From contig QANZ01017969.1 in the NCBI GenBank assembly GCA_003254925.1, positions 31,737 to 95,736 of the forward strand: DNA of 64,000 bases, in the 5' to 3' direction. The position numbers were made by a program, and so were the translations under genes. The notes beneath the pieces are model-generated. The model was not told the DNA's origin and did no database searches. It saw only the letters and a list, made by a program, of their open reading frames with translations. Origin of the DNA: Chamaecrista fasciculata. Lineage: Eukaryota > Streptophyta > Magnoliopsida > Fabales > Fabaceae. The first letter of the stretch is position 1; each line of letters starts with the position of its first letter. Positions 45,711-57,677 of this stretch are shown in pieces.

Positions 45711-45957
45711 TATATATACTATAAGCTTTGCGTGCCCGTTATGTATGTAAAATAAATGAGGGACTAAATTGTTAACTCAGTAAAAAAGAAGGGATCAAAT
45801 AATAATTTTCCTCTTATTATTAATTTTGTACTATATATAGTTTTATAATATGGACGACCAAAAAGGGGTGAAGTCATATAATATAAGATATATATATATA
45901 TATATATATANGCCATATAATATAAAATATATATATATATATATAAGTCTCATAAAC
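45711..45957 (-). mobile_element. Helitron-like repeat, copy A (truncated, with N)
   Basis: Nearly identical to 63120-63286 over about 165 bp, apart from two small gaps. On the minus strand the sequence ends with GGGCACG, then about a dozen bases, then a degraded CTAG-like terminus next to (TA)n. The right side runs into (TA)n with one N at 45911, where assembly probably collapsed. Confidence 0.5.
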
Positions 45958-46851
45958 TATACAAAAAATGTAACGAGTAAAATACAAAGTATCCAAGTCT
46001 TGTTGAGACATATACTTTTAACATCATCTATTTTATGATACGCGAAATTCTTACATGGACATGTCACATGATGTATAAAATTACAAGAGTTGATTAATTA
46101 TTTAAATAATATGAAAATGAGGTGGTGCGCTCTTGAATATATTTTATCTTCAGAAGCTTCATCAATATGTTGCCCCGCAAGATGCTGTTAGCCTGTTACT
46201 ACTGATTTACATTAATTAGCGGTTAGATTACCAAGGGGGAGAAAGAAAGTTAAATAGAAAAACTAAAACAAAAAGAAATTATTTTTGTTTTCTTTAGAAA
46301 AGGATAAACTTCTTGTTAAGGAAACCATATTATCACATATCATTGGCAGAAACAATTGCACCTCGAAAATGCATCTTGATCACCACGATGCTCATTTAAT
46401 GTTTTGTTTAGAGATCCTCATGTTTTTCCTTCTATCGTGGTGAGATGTCTGTTTCTTTACCCTTATTTTATGATCTTCAAAGCTGGCGATTTCGGATGAT
46501 AGTTTATAAAAGTGCCATCTCAAATTTCAATTAATGATATTTCTAAAAGATGAAAGTTTACAAAACACTTCTCAATTTATCTACACAGAGGGTATATATC
46601 AAGTGAATTACATGAGAGTTAAGAAGGCATTGAATCATAATTCAAATTGAGATATAAATCACCAACCCTAAAATTAAAGAAAAAAAGTTTCTTTTTTGAA
46701 CTATGAGTATATTTGATTATTTGCTTATCTGTTTAAACAGTAGCTAATCTAATTCAAATCCAATAAAATCATAAAAGTAATAAAAATTCTTTAATCAAAT
46801 ATTTTTTTTCAGCCAAACTTTAATCAAATATTTAAGGATTTGTCTAACATG

Positions 46852-46985
46852 TGCCCTTAGGGCACATTTTAAGATTTCTTCTGATTGGTTAATAGAATAT
46901 TTTAAAAGATAATTTTTAATATATGAAAACTCACTTGACTAATCAAAAGAAACTCTAACATATGCTCTTAGGGTACATGTTAGAA
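46852..46985. mobile_element. Short MITE with 'ACATGTGCCCTTAGGGCACAT' termini
   Basis: The left end TCTAACATGTGCCCTTAGGG and the right end CTCTTAGGGTACATGTTAGA are inverted repeats, and internal arms (TTCTTCTGATTGG and CTAATCAAAAGAAA) also pair. About 135 bp with no coding capacity. The termini are themselves palindromic. Confidence 0.65.
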
Positions 46986-47872
46986 GGACCCAATATTTAA
47001 TGCAACTACGTTTTTAAATATCAAATAAAACTAGTATTTGATTAAGCTCGATCAACTTCCAACACAATTTGTAGTAAAAAAACATCATACCATATTTATG
47101 ACAAACTATTATAGATATATGAATTGGAACAGAAAGATGCATAATAACTAGAAAAGAGAGGGTGTTTTAGTTTGAAAGACAAGAAAGGGAAGGTTAGAAT
47201 CATGTGAGAGCAATTAATGCGAAGGAGGCAAGCTTAGGGTTTGTGCGTCCACCCTACTACAACTCATACACATTTCAAAATTAATCTCCATGGAATTGGA
47301 AACCAAACCACCTTCATTTATAATAATCCCTACAACTTAATTGCATGTCAGGAATCTCATTAATTTCTTCCTGCCATTGCTTTGTTTTTCAACATTCATT
47401 ATTGCTTTACGCTTCTCTACCCATTAGGGTTGCCCCTGGCCATATAATATATATTCATAATTTTTCTTATAGTTTACAGCTTCGATATATGATTAACTAT
47501 TTTAATTTTTAATTTTATAATTTACCATGCAATCACATTGACACAGTCACACAGATCACACAGACTCACAGCTGAGTGGGAAGAATCTTGGCAGAGAAAG
47601 GAGAATTCTGGCTAGTAATTAAACAGAGATCACATCATGCGTGCATTAATATGCATATACTCGTATCTCTAGCTAGTTTTGAAGTCTATTTTCATTAACA
47701 TTTAGTAACATAGGAATTAGGTCTCGACTAATGATTTAAAATAACTCCATGATCACCAAAAATACTTTCTATTGAGCATGGATATGGTTTTCCAAGTTTT
47801 ACTGATGGTGAATTGATTTTTCACATAGTCCAAATTAATTGATAAAGCATGATAAGTTTTGATATGAGTAGC

Positions 47873-48223
47873 TGTTGGGCGAAAGCACAACCCACACAAA
47901 AAATAAAGAAAGAGAAAACAGAGAAACAAATACAAAATTTTAACGTAATTCAGTGCTTCAAGACCTACTCCACGGCCTCCATTGGGCAAACTTCACTATT
48001 TGTAATTTTTGCACAAAAAAATTACAAACCCTCCTCAATACAATTTTTGAATAGAAAAATTGAAAACTCTATCTCACAACTACCCAAACTCTTTCACACT
48101 CAAAGGCTAGTAGAAGTGATAAAAAAAAAATTGAATTCCACTCCCTATTTATAAGGCTTCACACCTCTCAACTTTCCTAATACTCGGACGTGAGACTTTG
48201 AAAAGCAAAGAAAAACCCCAACA
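47873..48223 (-). mobile_element. Solo LTR with 5-bp target duplication
   Basis: A 351-bp sequence starts TGTTGGGC and ends CCCCAACA. It is flanked by the perfect 5-bp repeat GTAGC at 47868-47872 and 48224-48228, as expected for an integrated LTR. On the minus strand it contains a promoter-like TTATAAATAGGGAG (about 48147-48160), so the LTR reads right to left. No internal retroelement sequence remains; it probably arose by LTR-LTR recombination. Confidence 0.8.
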
Positions 48224-49560
48224 GTAGCTACCTATAGGGTGTGCAGCTTCTTGCTATGAATGTGGAACTGCATGCCATAGCTAGCCCATGATACAAATCG
48301 CAATTAATTGCAATCAATACAAGAATGAAATCCGAATCTGAGTTGAAAATGATGGACGAAAAAGGCTCATGTGATAGGAGTAGTAGCTAGTCTCCATTCA
48401 ACTTGTGAAAAAGAAATTTAGGGTAAACCTTATTATATATCTATATGATGAGTGGCTTCTGATAATATTTTTGATTGGACTATAAGAAACTTAATGATAT
48501 GATGAATCTTATATATCAGCTTATTCAAACTTTGTCTGGACTTGAGAAGATGAAGGATGGATCTTATCTTACCATGGTCAATGGTTGAGCTAATCAATGA
48601 TTTGAGTCAATCAATACACATTTAAGGAAGAGAGAGAGAGAAGAGAGATTGAAAAGTGGTGATAACGTGAATGTTTGAGTGTTTAACAAACATTCACATT
48701 GAGCCTACCTGTTTCTCATATTAAGGGACTTGGTGTTTGGTGCTTATAATTAAACCAACAATCAAACCATGTATATATGCATATATATTTCTTTTTAACT
48801 CAACACACTAAACAAATCGCATTAAAGTTCTAAATATCGGTGAATTTTTTTTGTTTGTCTCTTTTACAATATATATATATATATATATTGTGCCAATAAA
48901 AGCCTTTGGGCTGTTGGAATGGAAGTTCAGTTCCTCGTGAGGTTGAATTTTGTCACAGGCTTTTATTTCTTGTTGAGGTTTATTATTTTATTTGTCATAT
49001 AATACTCACAAGACAAAACCTATTATTTAAGAGTGAAAATATTCAATATATCTCAATATATACTTGAATTATTGAAGTAAACAAATGAGAAAACAACGAA
49101 GAATAAGTTTATTTAAATCTGAAATATATATATATATAATTGAAAATATATCCCCTTTTTCTGGTCCAAACATACTCAAAGGCCAAAGCTTTCGTGAAAA
49201 CAAGAGTTAAATACTTAAGTTTCAGCAAATTAAAATCCCCCACTTGGATAACTAGTACGTAATAGAGGAATTGCAACATGGAGTTTTAAGAAATGGAATG
49301 ACCAATGAGAATTGAGAACGTAGCCTGATGTCCCAAGTGGATTTTAATCTTGAACACATGACTTTGATTGAGCTAGGCAGAGGTATCCCTGAAGAAATAA
49401 ATGGACAAGTACAGTTTTCCAATTGGAGATAATAGAATTGATTAAATTAGCTATACCCAGCCACTAATTAACTAATTAATCACAAGTTAATAAAAATATA
49501 GTATAGAAGTTGAGTGTAGTTGAACAACTAGGGCCACAGTCGTCACACATTGTATCCCAT

Positions 49561-49568
49561 TATAAATA
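49561..49568 (+). promoter_or_regulatory. TATA box of LBD gene
   Basis: TATAAATA lies 151 bp upstream of the LBD ATG at 49719, on the coding strand. It is a canonical plant TATA element at a plausible distance. Confidence 0.6.
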
Positions 49569-49718
49569 CACTCACTCACACGCTTCCATAGTCGTCCCAT
49601 CTCATGACATCAAATCCCAATTTCTCTGTGTTTTTTTGTTCTCTTCCATTAACTTTCTCTGTTTCCTCTGTTTTCAACACCAAACTTCGAAACTAAACAA
49701 TCCTTTTCCTTCGTTCCA

Positions 49719-50674
49719 ATGGGTGGAAACTCCCCTTGCGCTTCATGCAAGTTGCTACGACGTCGTTGCGCCAAAGATTGTATCTTTGCCCCTTACTTTC
49801 CCTCCGATGACCCCCAAAAGTTCGCAATCGTTCACAAGGTTTTCGGCGCCAGCAACGTCGGCAAGATGCTGCAGGTAAATAACTAATCACACTCTTTCTA
49901 CATCATGTGATTAGTGATAACGATCCTTTAATAACTAGTTTATTCATTTTCAACGTGAGACTTTCTCAATCACACTTATGACGCGAGTGTGATATAGACA
50001 GTATGGCATTTTGACTAAAATGCAACGCTGGAAAACCGTTGCCGGAAGTGAGAAAATTCGCTGCCTTTTGTATCACATTTTGTGGTTGATTTGCAATGAT
50101 TTTTTTTTTTTCCAACCCAATTCGAGTTCTCACTTAGTAGGAGTGCTAAGGAAGGAAATATTCTAGACAGTCTTACTCCTACATTTTGTAAAAAGACTGA
50201 TTAAAACTCACGACCAAGCGTGCTTGTCGCTGAGTCAAGCCGGCCTTTCTATTTGCAGTGATGATCGACATTTTTTTTTTTGTATTTTTACAGGAACTCC
50301 GAGTTGAACAGAGAGCAGATGCAGTGAGCAGTTTAGTGTATGAAGCGAATGCAAGAGTGAGGGACCCAGTATATGGGTGTGTTGGGGCCATATCTTACCT
50401 ACAAAACCAAGTGTCAGAGCTTCAAATGCAGCTAGCAGTGGCTCAAGCAGAGATTCTGTGTATCCAGATGCAGCAAGAGCAGCCAGAGACAGAGCAAATG
50501 ATAATGCCAAACCCACAATATGGGATTGACCCACATCATCATCATCATCATCAGAAACCTTATTTTCTCCAAAACGATCTCCCTCAGTGTCTCAACTTTG
50601 CATCTTCTTCCACCAATGTAATTCATGACTCTGTCAAGAGAGAGAGCATTTTCGGACACGACATGGTTTCTTAA
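49719..50674 (+). CDS. LOB-domain (LBD/AS2-like) transcription factor, class I
   Basis: Exons 49719-49874 and 50294-50674 join in phase 0 to give 178 residues. Residues 7-21 are the CX2CX6CX3C zinc-binding block (CASCKLLRRRCAKDC). The GAS block follows (FAIVHKVFGASN) with the conserved DPVYGCVGAI, then a coiled-coil region YLQNQVSELQMQLAVAQAEI close to the LX6LX3LX6L pattern. The intron is at the position usual for the family. The class I sequence and short MGG-SPCASCK start are closest to the LBD12 type as I remember it. The tail has a His run from a CAT repeat. One oddity: the family motif ELPVxQR reads ELRVEQR at the start of exon 2. LBD proteins set organ boundaries, vascular or root programmes; the target here is unknown. 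Confidence 0.92.
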
Positions 50675-52398
50675 ATAAAATTGCGACATATTCACATGCT
50701 TTGGTTCAAAGACATGTTGTTTTCTTTTGTTTTCTGTACATCTATTAAGTATGAATGAGAACTTGTCTGCAATTCTTTATTGTAGGAGTTAATAAGGACA
50801 GAGGAGGAGGAGGGTTCAAGGGTCAACTCTAGCATGTGGTTTAAGTACTGGTGAAGTTAATTAGAGTGGTACGAATCAGTGGCCTCTTAAACTAGTAATT
50901 AAACCAAAAGGACGGTGTTCCTTTTTTCAGAAAATGGAAAACATTCTTATTATTATAAAAATAACCTAGGCTGTGATCTAGCAAGAGAAAAAAAAAATAT
51001 TCAAAACGCTGTAGTAAACGCTAAACTGGCTCTCTCGTCATTCGTCAGGAGCAATAAGTGTAGAACCTCTTCGGCAAATTGGGATTTCACAAGTTTTAGA
51101 CTTTTATCCACGAAGAAGGGGACAGCAGAAAATGAAATGCCTGATGAGGAAGTTTTGATAGGATTTTTTTTTTTAAGATTGGTAACAATCACTAATTATT
51201 TCGGTGGCTTGTAAACATGTTGATGGGTAGGATAACTAGTTTAAAAATTTAAAGTTGCTTCATATCAAAAGTTAAAAATCAAACTGGAACTTTTGAATAG
51301 ATAAATTTTTATCACTTAATTACACCTTTGAATAGATAAAATCTTTTAAAATGTATCAGAATGTTTCAGAAGTAACTAATGTTTTTGTTCTGATGAAAAG
51401 TATATTTTTCAATGTCAATTTTGAATAGTGTCACTTCATAAAACGACTTGTTTATTACCGTACAAATATAAATAGATAAAGTGACTTAGAAGCCTTGAAA
51501 TTTTACCCATAGATGTTTGTTAGGAAGCTATGGAACAGTAAAATTGCAGTTAACTGTTTTGTCTTTTGTGATAGTTCAAATGGCACAATAAATTATGAAT
51601 GCGCATTTTGTAATCAAATTCCAGCTCAATAGAGTAAAAATATATTTTTCATTAGTTGAAGTTATCTTTGAGAATTGACAATGTATTGAAATTTCTCTTA
51701 TTGACTAGCCAATAGTTTGTTCCTTGCATTTTCTATTCTTCTAATTTAAATTATCTTTCAACAGTACAAGATGTCAGAATTATAACAAAATCATTCGTTG
51801 ACTTTAGTTTAAGAAAAAAAAACAGAAAATCCAAATGGTTCATAAGGGTAGGTTGAAATGTTCACTGGCAATGAATTACACTTCTGAATCTTAAACGTAA
51901 TCTAAAAGTTTCATCTTTCAAGTTCTAAATGGCTCATGAGGGTAGCTTGAAAAGTTCAGTTTCTTAGAGTATTTGATTAAAATTTAATTTATCCATGGAA
52001 ATGATAACAAAACTTGTGATTTCCAAATTAGTCCAATCATGTGCATGTGATTTTAGAATTTGGCTAGGACCACCATATTGACTTCTAGATGGCTACAGAT
52101 AATTTTTGGAAATCTTTACATATCATGTTTAGTAATTCCAAAAAATTCGATCCCTCGAACATCTAAAATGATTAGTCTCAACTAGATAGATAGATTGAAT
52201 TTAACAAATCCGAGCATACACTTTCACATGAGGAACAATTAAATGTTCAGCACTAAGATTCTTCTGAGATGGAAGTAGCAGATATATTCATTGATTATAT
52301 TCTTCTGTAGATGGTTTTCAGTCATAATCTATGCGTTTTGGCTATCAATTCCATGTGAAAGCTGTCAATTACAATGCACACTACGCTCTTCAATCTTG

Positions 52399-52425
<27 letters not shown>
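52399..52425. repeat. (TA)n microsatellite
   Basis: A pure 27-bp dinucleotide run, the longest uninterrupted TA run in the window apart from those beside the N bases at 45911 and 57223. Confidence 0.9.
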
Positions 52426-52430
<5 letters not shown>

Positions 52431-53323
52431 GTACAAACATAAGTTGCAACTTTACTCAACATTAAGGATGAGCTTCTTCTAGCTGCTTCACGTGGGTGGC
52501 TGTGCAAGAAAGTACTTTCTTTTGTCGAAATCAAATTCAAAGCATTATGTTAAAATGTTTAAAGAGAAAAAAATAAGCCAAAGTAGCAACAAACCGAGAG
52601 TTGTTTAATTAAATGAATAATAAAAGATTGGCTTTATATTTGATTAAGAATGTAAGAGATGTATTGTTTTAAATATATTAGATTGATGTGAGATGCAATG
52701 TCATTATTATTATTATTATTGAAAAAGATTCGGACACGAACACATCTTCATCGTATAATTTTTTGAAAACATAAAAATAAAAATGATCTCACCAGCTTTG
52801 TATATGTTGGAAGCAATTTCCAAGTCAAACTTGAAAACTTCCTTCCTCCCTGCCTGTCATGTCCTTCTTGGTTCCATTCTTGTCTTTATCTAGCTGTATA
52901 TATATCATATAGTCATCCAATAATATATGTAAATAAATACACACACACAAACATCCTACCATCAATTAAAGCTACCATTGATCTCAGCTCGTAATAAAAA
53001 GAAAGGTAAAGTGTGATTTGTTTGCATGCAAGAACATTTTGGTATGCTGAAGAAAAAAAAAAGAGAAAGGCCAAGTCAATGGCAAGCTTAGCTATATGTA
53101 GGTTCAATGAATAAGAAAGTGGCAAAAGTAGAGTGGAAGGAAAATATCCAGTGTTATATAAAATATGAAAAGATAAAATTCAATCAATTATACATAATTA
53201 CTGTCTTTTCTTAATGAAAATATGTCATTGTTTAATGTGCTATTATAATTAGATTTTATATGGCTATTTTTTACAAGTGGGGTCAATATATGTGAAATAT
53301 TGAGATGTTTCATGATGCATTGA

Positions 53324-53397
53324 TTGCTAGAGGATTCTCCAATCTCCACTAATGGAGGAGTTGCTAGAGGATTCTCCAATCTCCACTAATGGAGGAG
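53324..53397 (+). repeat. Perfect 37-bp tandem duplication
   Basis: The unit TTGCTAGAGGATTCTCCAAT... (37 bases) occurs at 53324-53360 and again at 53361-53397 without mismatch. Each unit holds the small inverted pair CTCC/GGAG. The perfect identity suggests a recent slippage or repair event. Confidence 0.9.
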
Positions 53398-55519
53398 AGC
53401 TAAGATTATTACAGAGAGATCCTAAAGGAGACAAATTAAGTAACGCAGATCGAAGTACATACTATCTAGTCTAATCTACAACAGTATACATGGATAACAA
53501 AAGAGAACATTAGATTGTAGGAGTGAAAAGATGTTAAATTAAGGAATTATATAAGCAACAGTTGAACACAATAAAATCATAACAAGTTCAAACTACATAA
53601 GAAGACAAAAACGTCTTCACGTTTGTGTGTCAATATCAGTTTCTGCCTCTCTAGCTAGTGAGACAAAAGAAAGCGATGGAGGGAGGGCTCGAGAAAATTC
53701 TTTCTCATAAGATTTGTTTTTGGGGATTTACATACCTTTAACCTTCTTTTTTGGGTTATCTGCAATCTTGCTTCTTTCTTTTTAAGTCAAAGTAAGATTT
53801 TGCGGCACTTCAATTATATAAACAAGTACTGATGCTACAATGTCTTGAAGCTAAGCAAATAGACATATTTCCTAGATTTTCTACGCTACAGCCTACAAAC
53901 GTGGATTTGATCATAGTCTCTGTCATGCTGTGATCTAAAAGTTTAAAATTGCGTAGCTTAGAGCAGCATTGAATCTTACAATTAATATTTTCTAATTTCT
54001 TTCAGAATGACCATGCTAGAGTATTATTAGAGTTATAGTTTGATTTCGAGATTTTAGTCTTACATACATAAAGTAAACGGTGCAGGATGGAGGTAATGAA
54101 AGCACAAAACGATGAGGTGATTTTCATGCCCATAGCGGATCATGCACTATGTGGGCATCAAACCCAACCACTTTACCCTTAGAGAATATTGGTGTAGTAT
54201 TTTATTGTAAATTATATATTTGGTTGACTTCCTTTTTTATATAAATTAGGGTAATAGTGACTAATATTTTTAATGCGAATCTTTCACTTAAGGATAAATG
54301 ACTGACCATAAAAGATAAGATTTGAACTTTCATTAAAAGACTAAATGAGGAATTATGTGGTTATATTTTGTTGACTTTTGTTAGGATAAGGATGTAAATT
54401 TTCCTCACCAAAAAAAAAAGACGTAAATTGTTCTTTAATTTGGTTTTTCTTTTTGGATAAAATATTTAGTTGTATTTGAGAAGGTATGTTACCACTTATT
54501 TTGTTATAGTATTTTTTATTTTTGTAAATCTTACTAAATATTTCGGTATAGCTAGCCCGTGGGATTTTTTTAATAGTTAAATAGTCGTTTTTATCTTTAA
54601 AATACAAAGTTTAATTTTAGTCTTTAAAACTATTTTTTATTTTATTTTAGTCCCCAAAATCTGATGTAGTCTTATTTTTGTTATTATTAACCAAGACAAT
54701 TGAAATAGACTATTTTTTTCTTAATGTGTCATAATAAATTAGTTAGAAAAAAAAAAAAAAAGAATTCACCCCTTAAAAAAAATCATCAAAGGAAAATCTA
54801 CCAAATATTTATCTTCAATTTATAATAAAAAATATTTTTTTTCTTTAGCTACAAATAGGCACAATTTTTTTAAGATAGAATTACATAATTTTACATAATT
54901 GTCAAACAATATATTGTTAAAACATGATGTAAACAACGAATACTAGGCAAAACTTCATAATATTTATTATTTAATTGTCCAAAGATGATGTAAACGCCCA
55001 AAACAAATCCCTGCCTCTAATGTGGCATAAAAAAAAAATCCCTGCCTCTAAAACTGACACCATCATATTCGACAAAGACAATTAGATCTTAACCAAAGAA
55101 TAAATACAAATGGCAGATAAAAAAGAACAGGCAAACATTTTGGGTAAAGTTTATCTTAGCTGCTACCTGGTGGTAATTAGCGTCACACTCTCCTTACAAA
55201 GTTGTCCCTTGACAAAGGCCAGCATTTTATCACCTCTTTTCCGTTGTATTTCTTGCCCACTGGAGGCGTATTAGGCTGATCATCTAGAGGAAAGTGAATC
55301 TTGTCTGCACTTTAAACATCATCACAGGCATCACAAGTGAAAGCAAGATTTATCCCGGGTCCTTCAGATAATGCCAAGATAACCATATATATGGCATAGA
55401 CCGATGCTTTGGTTTAGGGTTGTAGGTCCATCTTTCAGCACCGTACATGTATGTTAGATTCAAGCACCATCCCATCCCATCATGTCCTGATCAGCACAAA
55501 AGGCAAGCAGATTGTGCCA

Positions 55520-57188
55520 TCAAAGTAATTCCTCGGTGCCAGTTAACTTAGCATATTCATTCTCATCTATAGTCCCCTTTTTTAACTTTTTCAACAATCG
55601 GTATTCTCGCGTCAGCTCATCTTCATCTTCAACTGTCTGCTGAGCACGTCTCTGTCGAGCTGTTTTCTTCCTTGTTACAGTAGTGGCCGCATTTGGGGTT
55701 TTATTGGGCTTTTGAGGTTTTGGCTCTTTCTCTTTGGCTTCTTTCCTTGCTTGCAAGTTTCTCTTCCTTTGTTTCTCACGAGATTTATCCCTAACCAATA
55801 ATAGGCTTATGAAATTAGCAAAGGCTACAACAGGAAGGAAAAATAAAATACTTCTTATTAAGCTGAATTCTTGACAACCCCATCAAACTCAATAGTCAAA
55901 TCTAGCATAGCTATTAGTGTAATTCCCATCTTTCAAATTCAAAAGGATATAGGGTAATTTAGATTGTAGATCAACATAGCACTAGATGCCATTAAGTAGA
56001 GGTGCTTTTTTCTCCCACGCCCTTGGTTTAAGGAATGAGTTTCTAACAATAAATTGTAAGAAACTAAATAACCTCCAATCCTAGCCAGCTGGCCTCTTGC
56101 AGCTGGAAACTTTTTTCTAAGGCCAAATTTGCTTGAGAAGAGAATGATGCCAATATGGTGATTGGTGAATATCATTGATACAGAGGCACCAATACTGAGC
56201 ACAATGTAAATACATGACACGATACAATATATAGTGTTCAAATGCAATTTAAAGTATTAGATCAACAGACCAATAATTTTTAATGAATAAATTTAAAGTG
56301 CTAGTTATTCTTCATTGATCATAATCTTAGAATAAGTGCCAGGTCCCCTAAAATAGTACTGGTCCATCGGATGCTTTTAAGTTTTAACTCAGAAGGCAAG
56401 ATTTAATGAATCTAAAAGACCACATAATTTTTTACCTGTACTTAATGTCCTCAAAGTTAATGCCTTGAACTGGTACAAATCCCTCGGTGGAAAGTGACTG
56501 CTGTTTTACCTCTGGCATTGAAGGAAGCTGCAATAAGCCAAATCCCATGGCCAACTTACCAATTTCAAGTTCTTTCCACCTATAAGGAAGAGTAATAACA
56601 AATGGTATGATAACAATGACTTATGATGGTGAAGTACAGAAACTGACTGTAAACAAACATCATTCACCTAAAAATATAAGAGCAGTGATGCTCCTTATAA
56701 GCACGAATGTAAGAAACAAATGCTCTGAGTCCTTTCTCCATTACATCACGATCATTTTTTGCAGCAGAACGAATCTGTTTTATGTTTTGATTAGTAACAC
56801 TGATGTCAAAATAGAGAAGAAACTTAAATTTCATATACAATTTTTCCATTCGTGGTTCGGAAAGATAAATTTGGTAAAATAAACAAAGCTAGGATCTGAC
56901 CTGAGGAACAACATCAGATGCATCATTAGAGGAACTTCTCTCTTGAAGGGGGACCCTTCTTATTTGCAGGAATTCAACATAAGATTCCTCCTAATCGCAT
57001 AAACAGATTGTTTTACCATGAGAAGGTTAAATGTAAAAAACCCTTCATAGATTATCAAAAAGGGCTATAACAAGAATATGTGATCATACCTTTGGCAATA
57101 AGAAGACAATAGCATGTCCTTGTTTACCCAGCCGAGCAGTTCGTCCAACTCTATGTATGAAAACATTTGGATCTTGAGGAGGATCATA
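55520..57188 (-). CDS. RH18: DEAD-box ATP-dependent RNA helicase RH18, C-terminal exons
   Basis: Six 3' exons: 57188-57090, 56990-56901, 56774-56668, 56579-56436 and 55790-55520 are the five visible after the intron that begins at 57189 and runs upstream, encoding 236 residues in one frame. (Counted again, there are five exons in the window.) They contain helicase motif VI ([10 protein letters not shown]) preceded by DPPQDPNVF, then the DDX55/Spb4-type extension ([36 protein letters not shown]) and a basic Lys/Arg-rich tail. Family members act in nucleolar 60S ribosome maturation. The exon set and the close match identify RH18 (Arabidopsis At5g05450 as I recall). Motifs I to V are not in the window; the upstream intron exceeds 6.8 kb because of transposons. 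Whether the gene is still whole cannot be judged. Confidence 0.88.
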
Positions 57189-57296
57189 CTGTGGAACAAC
57201 ATAGGATAAATTGATATTATTCNATATATATATATATAACGGCTACTGGCGAGTTTGTTGGCACGCAAAGAAATTGTGATCTTCAAGTGGATATAA

Positions 57297-57677
57297 ATGG
57301 AGACATGGTGGACAAGGGTGTATGATGGCAGTACAAGAAGAATTCCAATGTTAAAAACAGGGAAGGAGACGATAGAATTAAATTTATGCCAAAAGAGGTA
57401 TGTTGATTTATTTTATAATAAAAATTGTGTGAAATCTGATTACAAACCTAATGAGTCTAATCTCAATGTTATGTTGAAGCATAATTGCTATGTGTGTGGT
57501 ATATCAGAACATCATGAATTGCAATGTTTAATGAGAACTAGAGAAAATTATCAAAACTGTGATAATCCTTCTAAATCAAATGTAAATTTGGTTTATGGAG
57601 ATGATGACAATAATAATAAAATTATTATTGGAATGCTCTCTGATTTTCTACTCATATCTAATATGAAAAATGGGTGA
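57297..57677 (+). pseudogene. copia gag remnant with CCHC zinc knuckle
   Basis: An open stretch of 126 codons with CYVCGISEHHELQC, a CX2CX4HX4C zinc knuckle that binds retroelement RNA. The frame ends in a TGA just where the protease begins in another frame (57671), so a frameshift separates them. Sequence upstream of 57297 is shifted and broken. Confidence 0.7.

Larger units (their letters stand above)
44100..49718. other. 5.6-kb intergenic region
   Basis: No protein gene recognised. Contains the satellite-bearing foldback 44730-45168, a Helitron-like repeat copy 45711-45890 with a (TA)n/N junction, a small MITE 46852-46985, and a solo LTR 47873-48223. The LBD promoter is at the right end. 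Confidence 0.55.
50675..55519. other. 4.8-kb intergenic region
   Basis: AT-rich, no gene recognised. Contains a (TA)n run at 52399-52425, a 37-bp tandem duplication at 53324-53397 and, around 54590-54780, a half-copy resembling the foldback at 31125-31640. The rest shows nothing identifiable. Confidence 0.55.

Noticed and set aside
45887..45957. Paired (TA)n runs around N as a cruciform regulatory element
   Set aside because: The N and duplicated flank suggest an assembly artefact in a microsatellite.
49510..49718. Upstream frame overlapping the LBD start
   Set aside because: It lies mostly in the 5' leader in a different frame. The LOB domain begins at the ATG at 49719.
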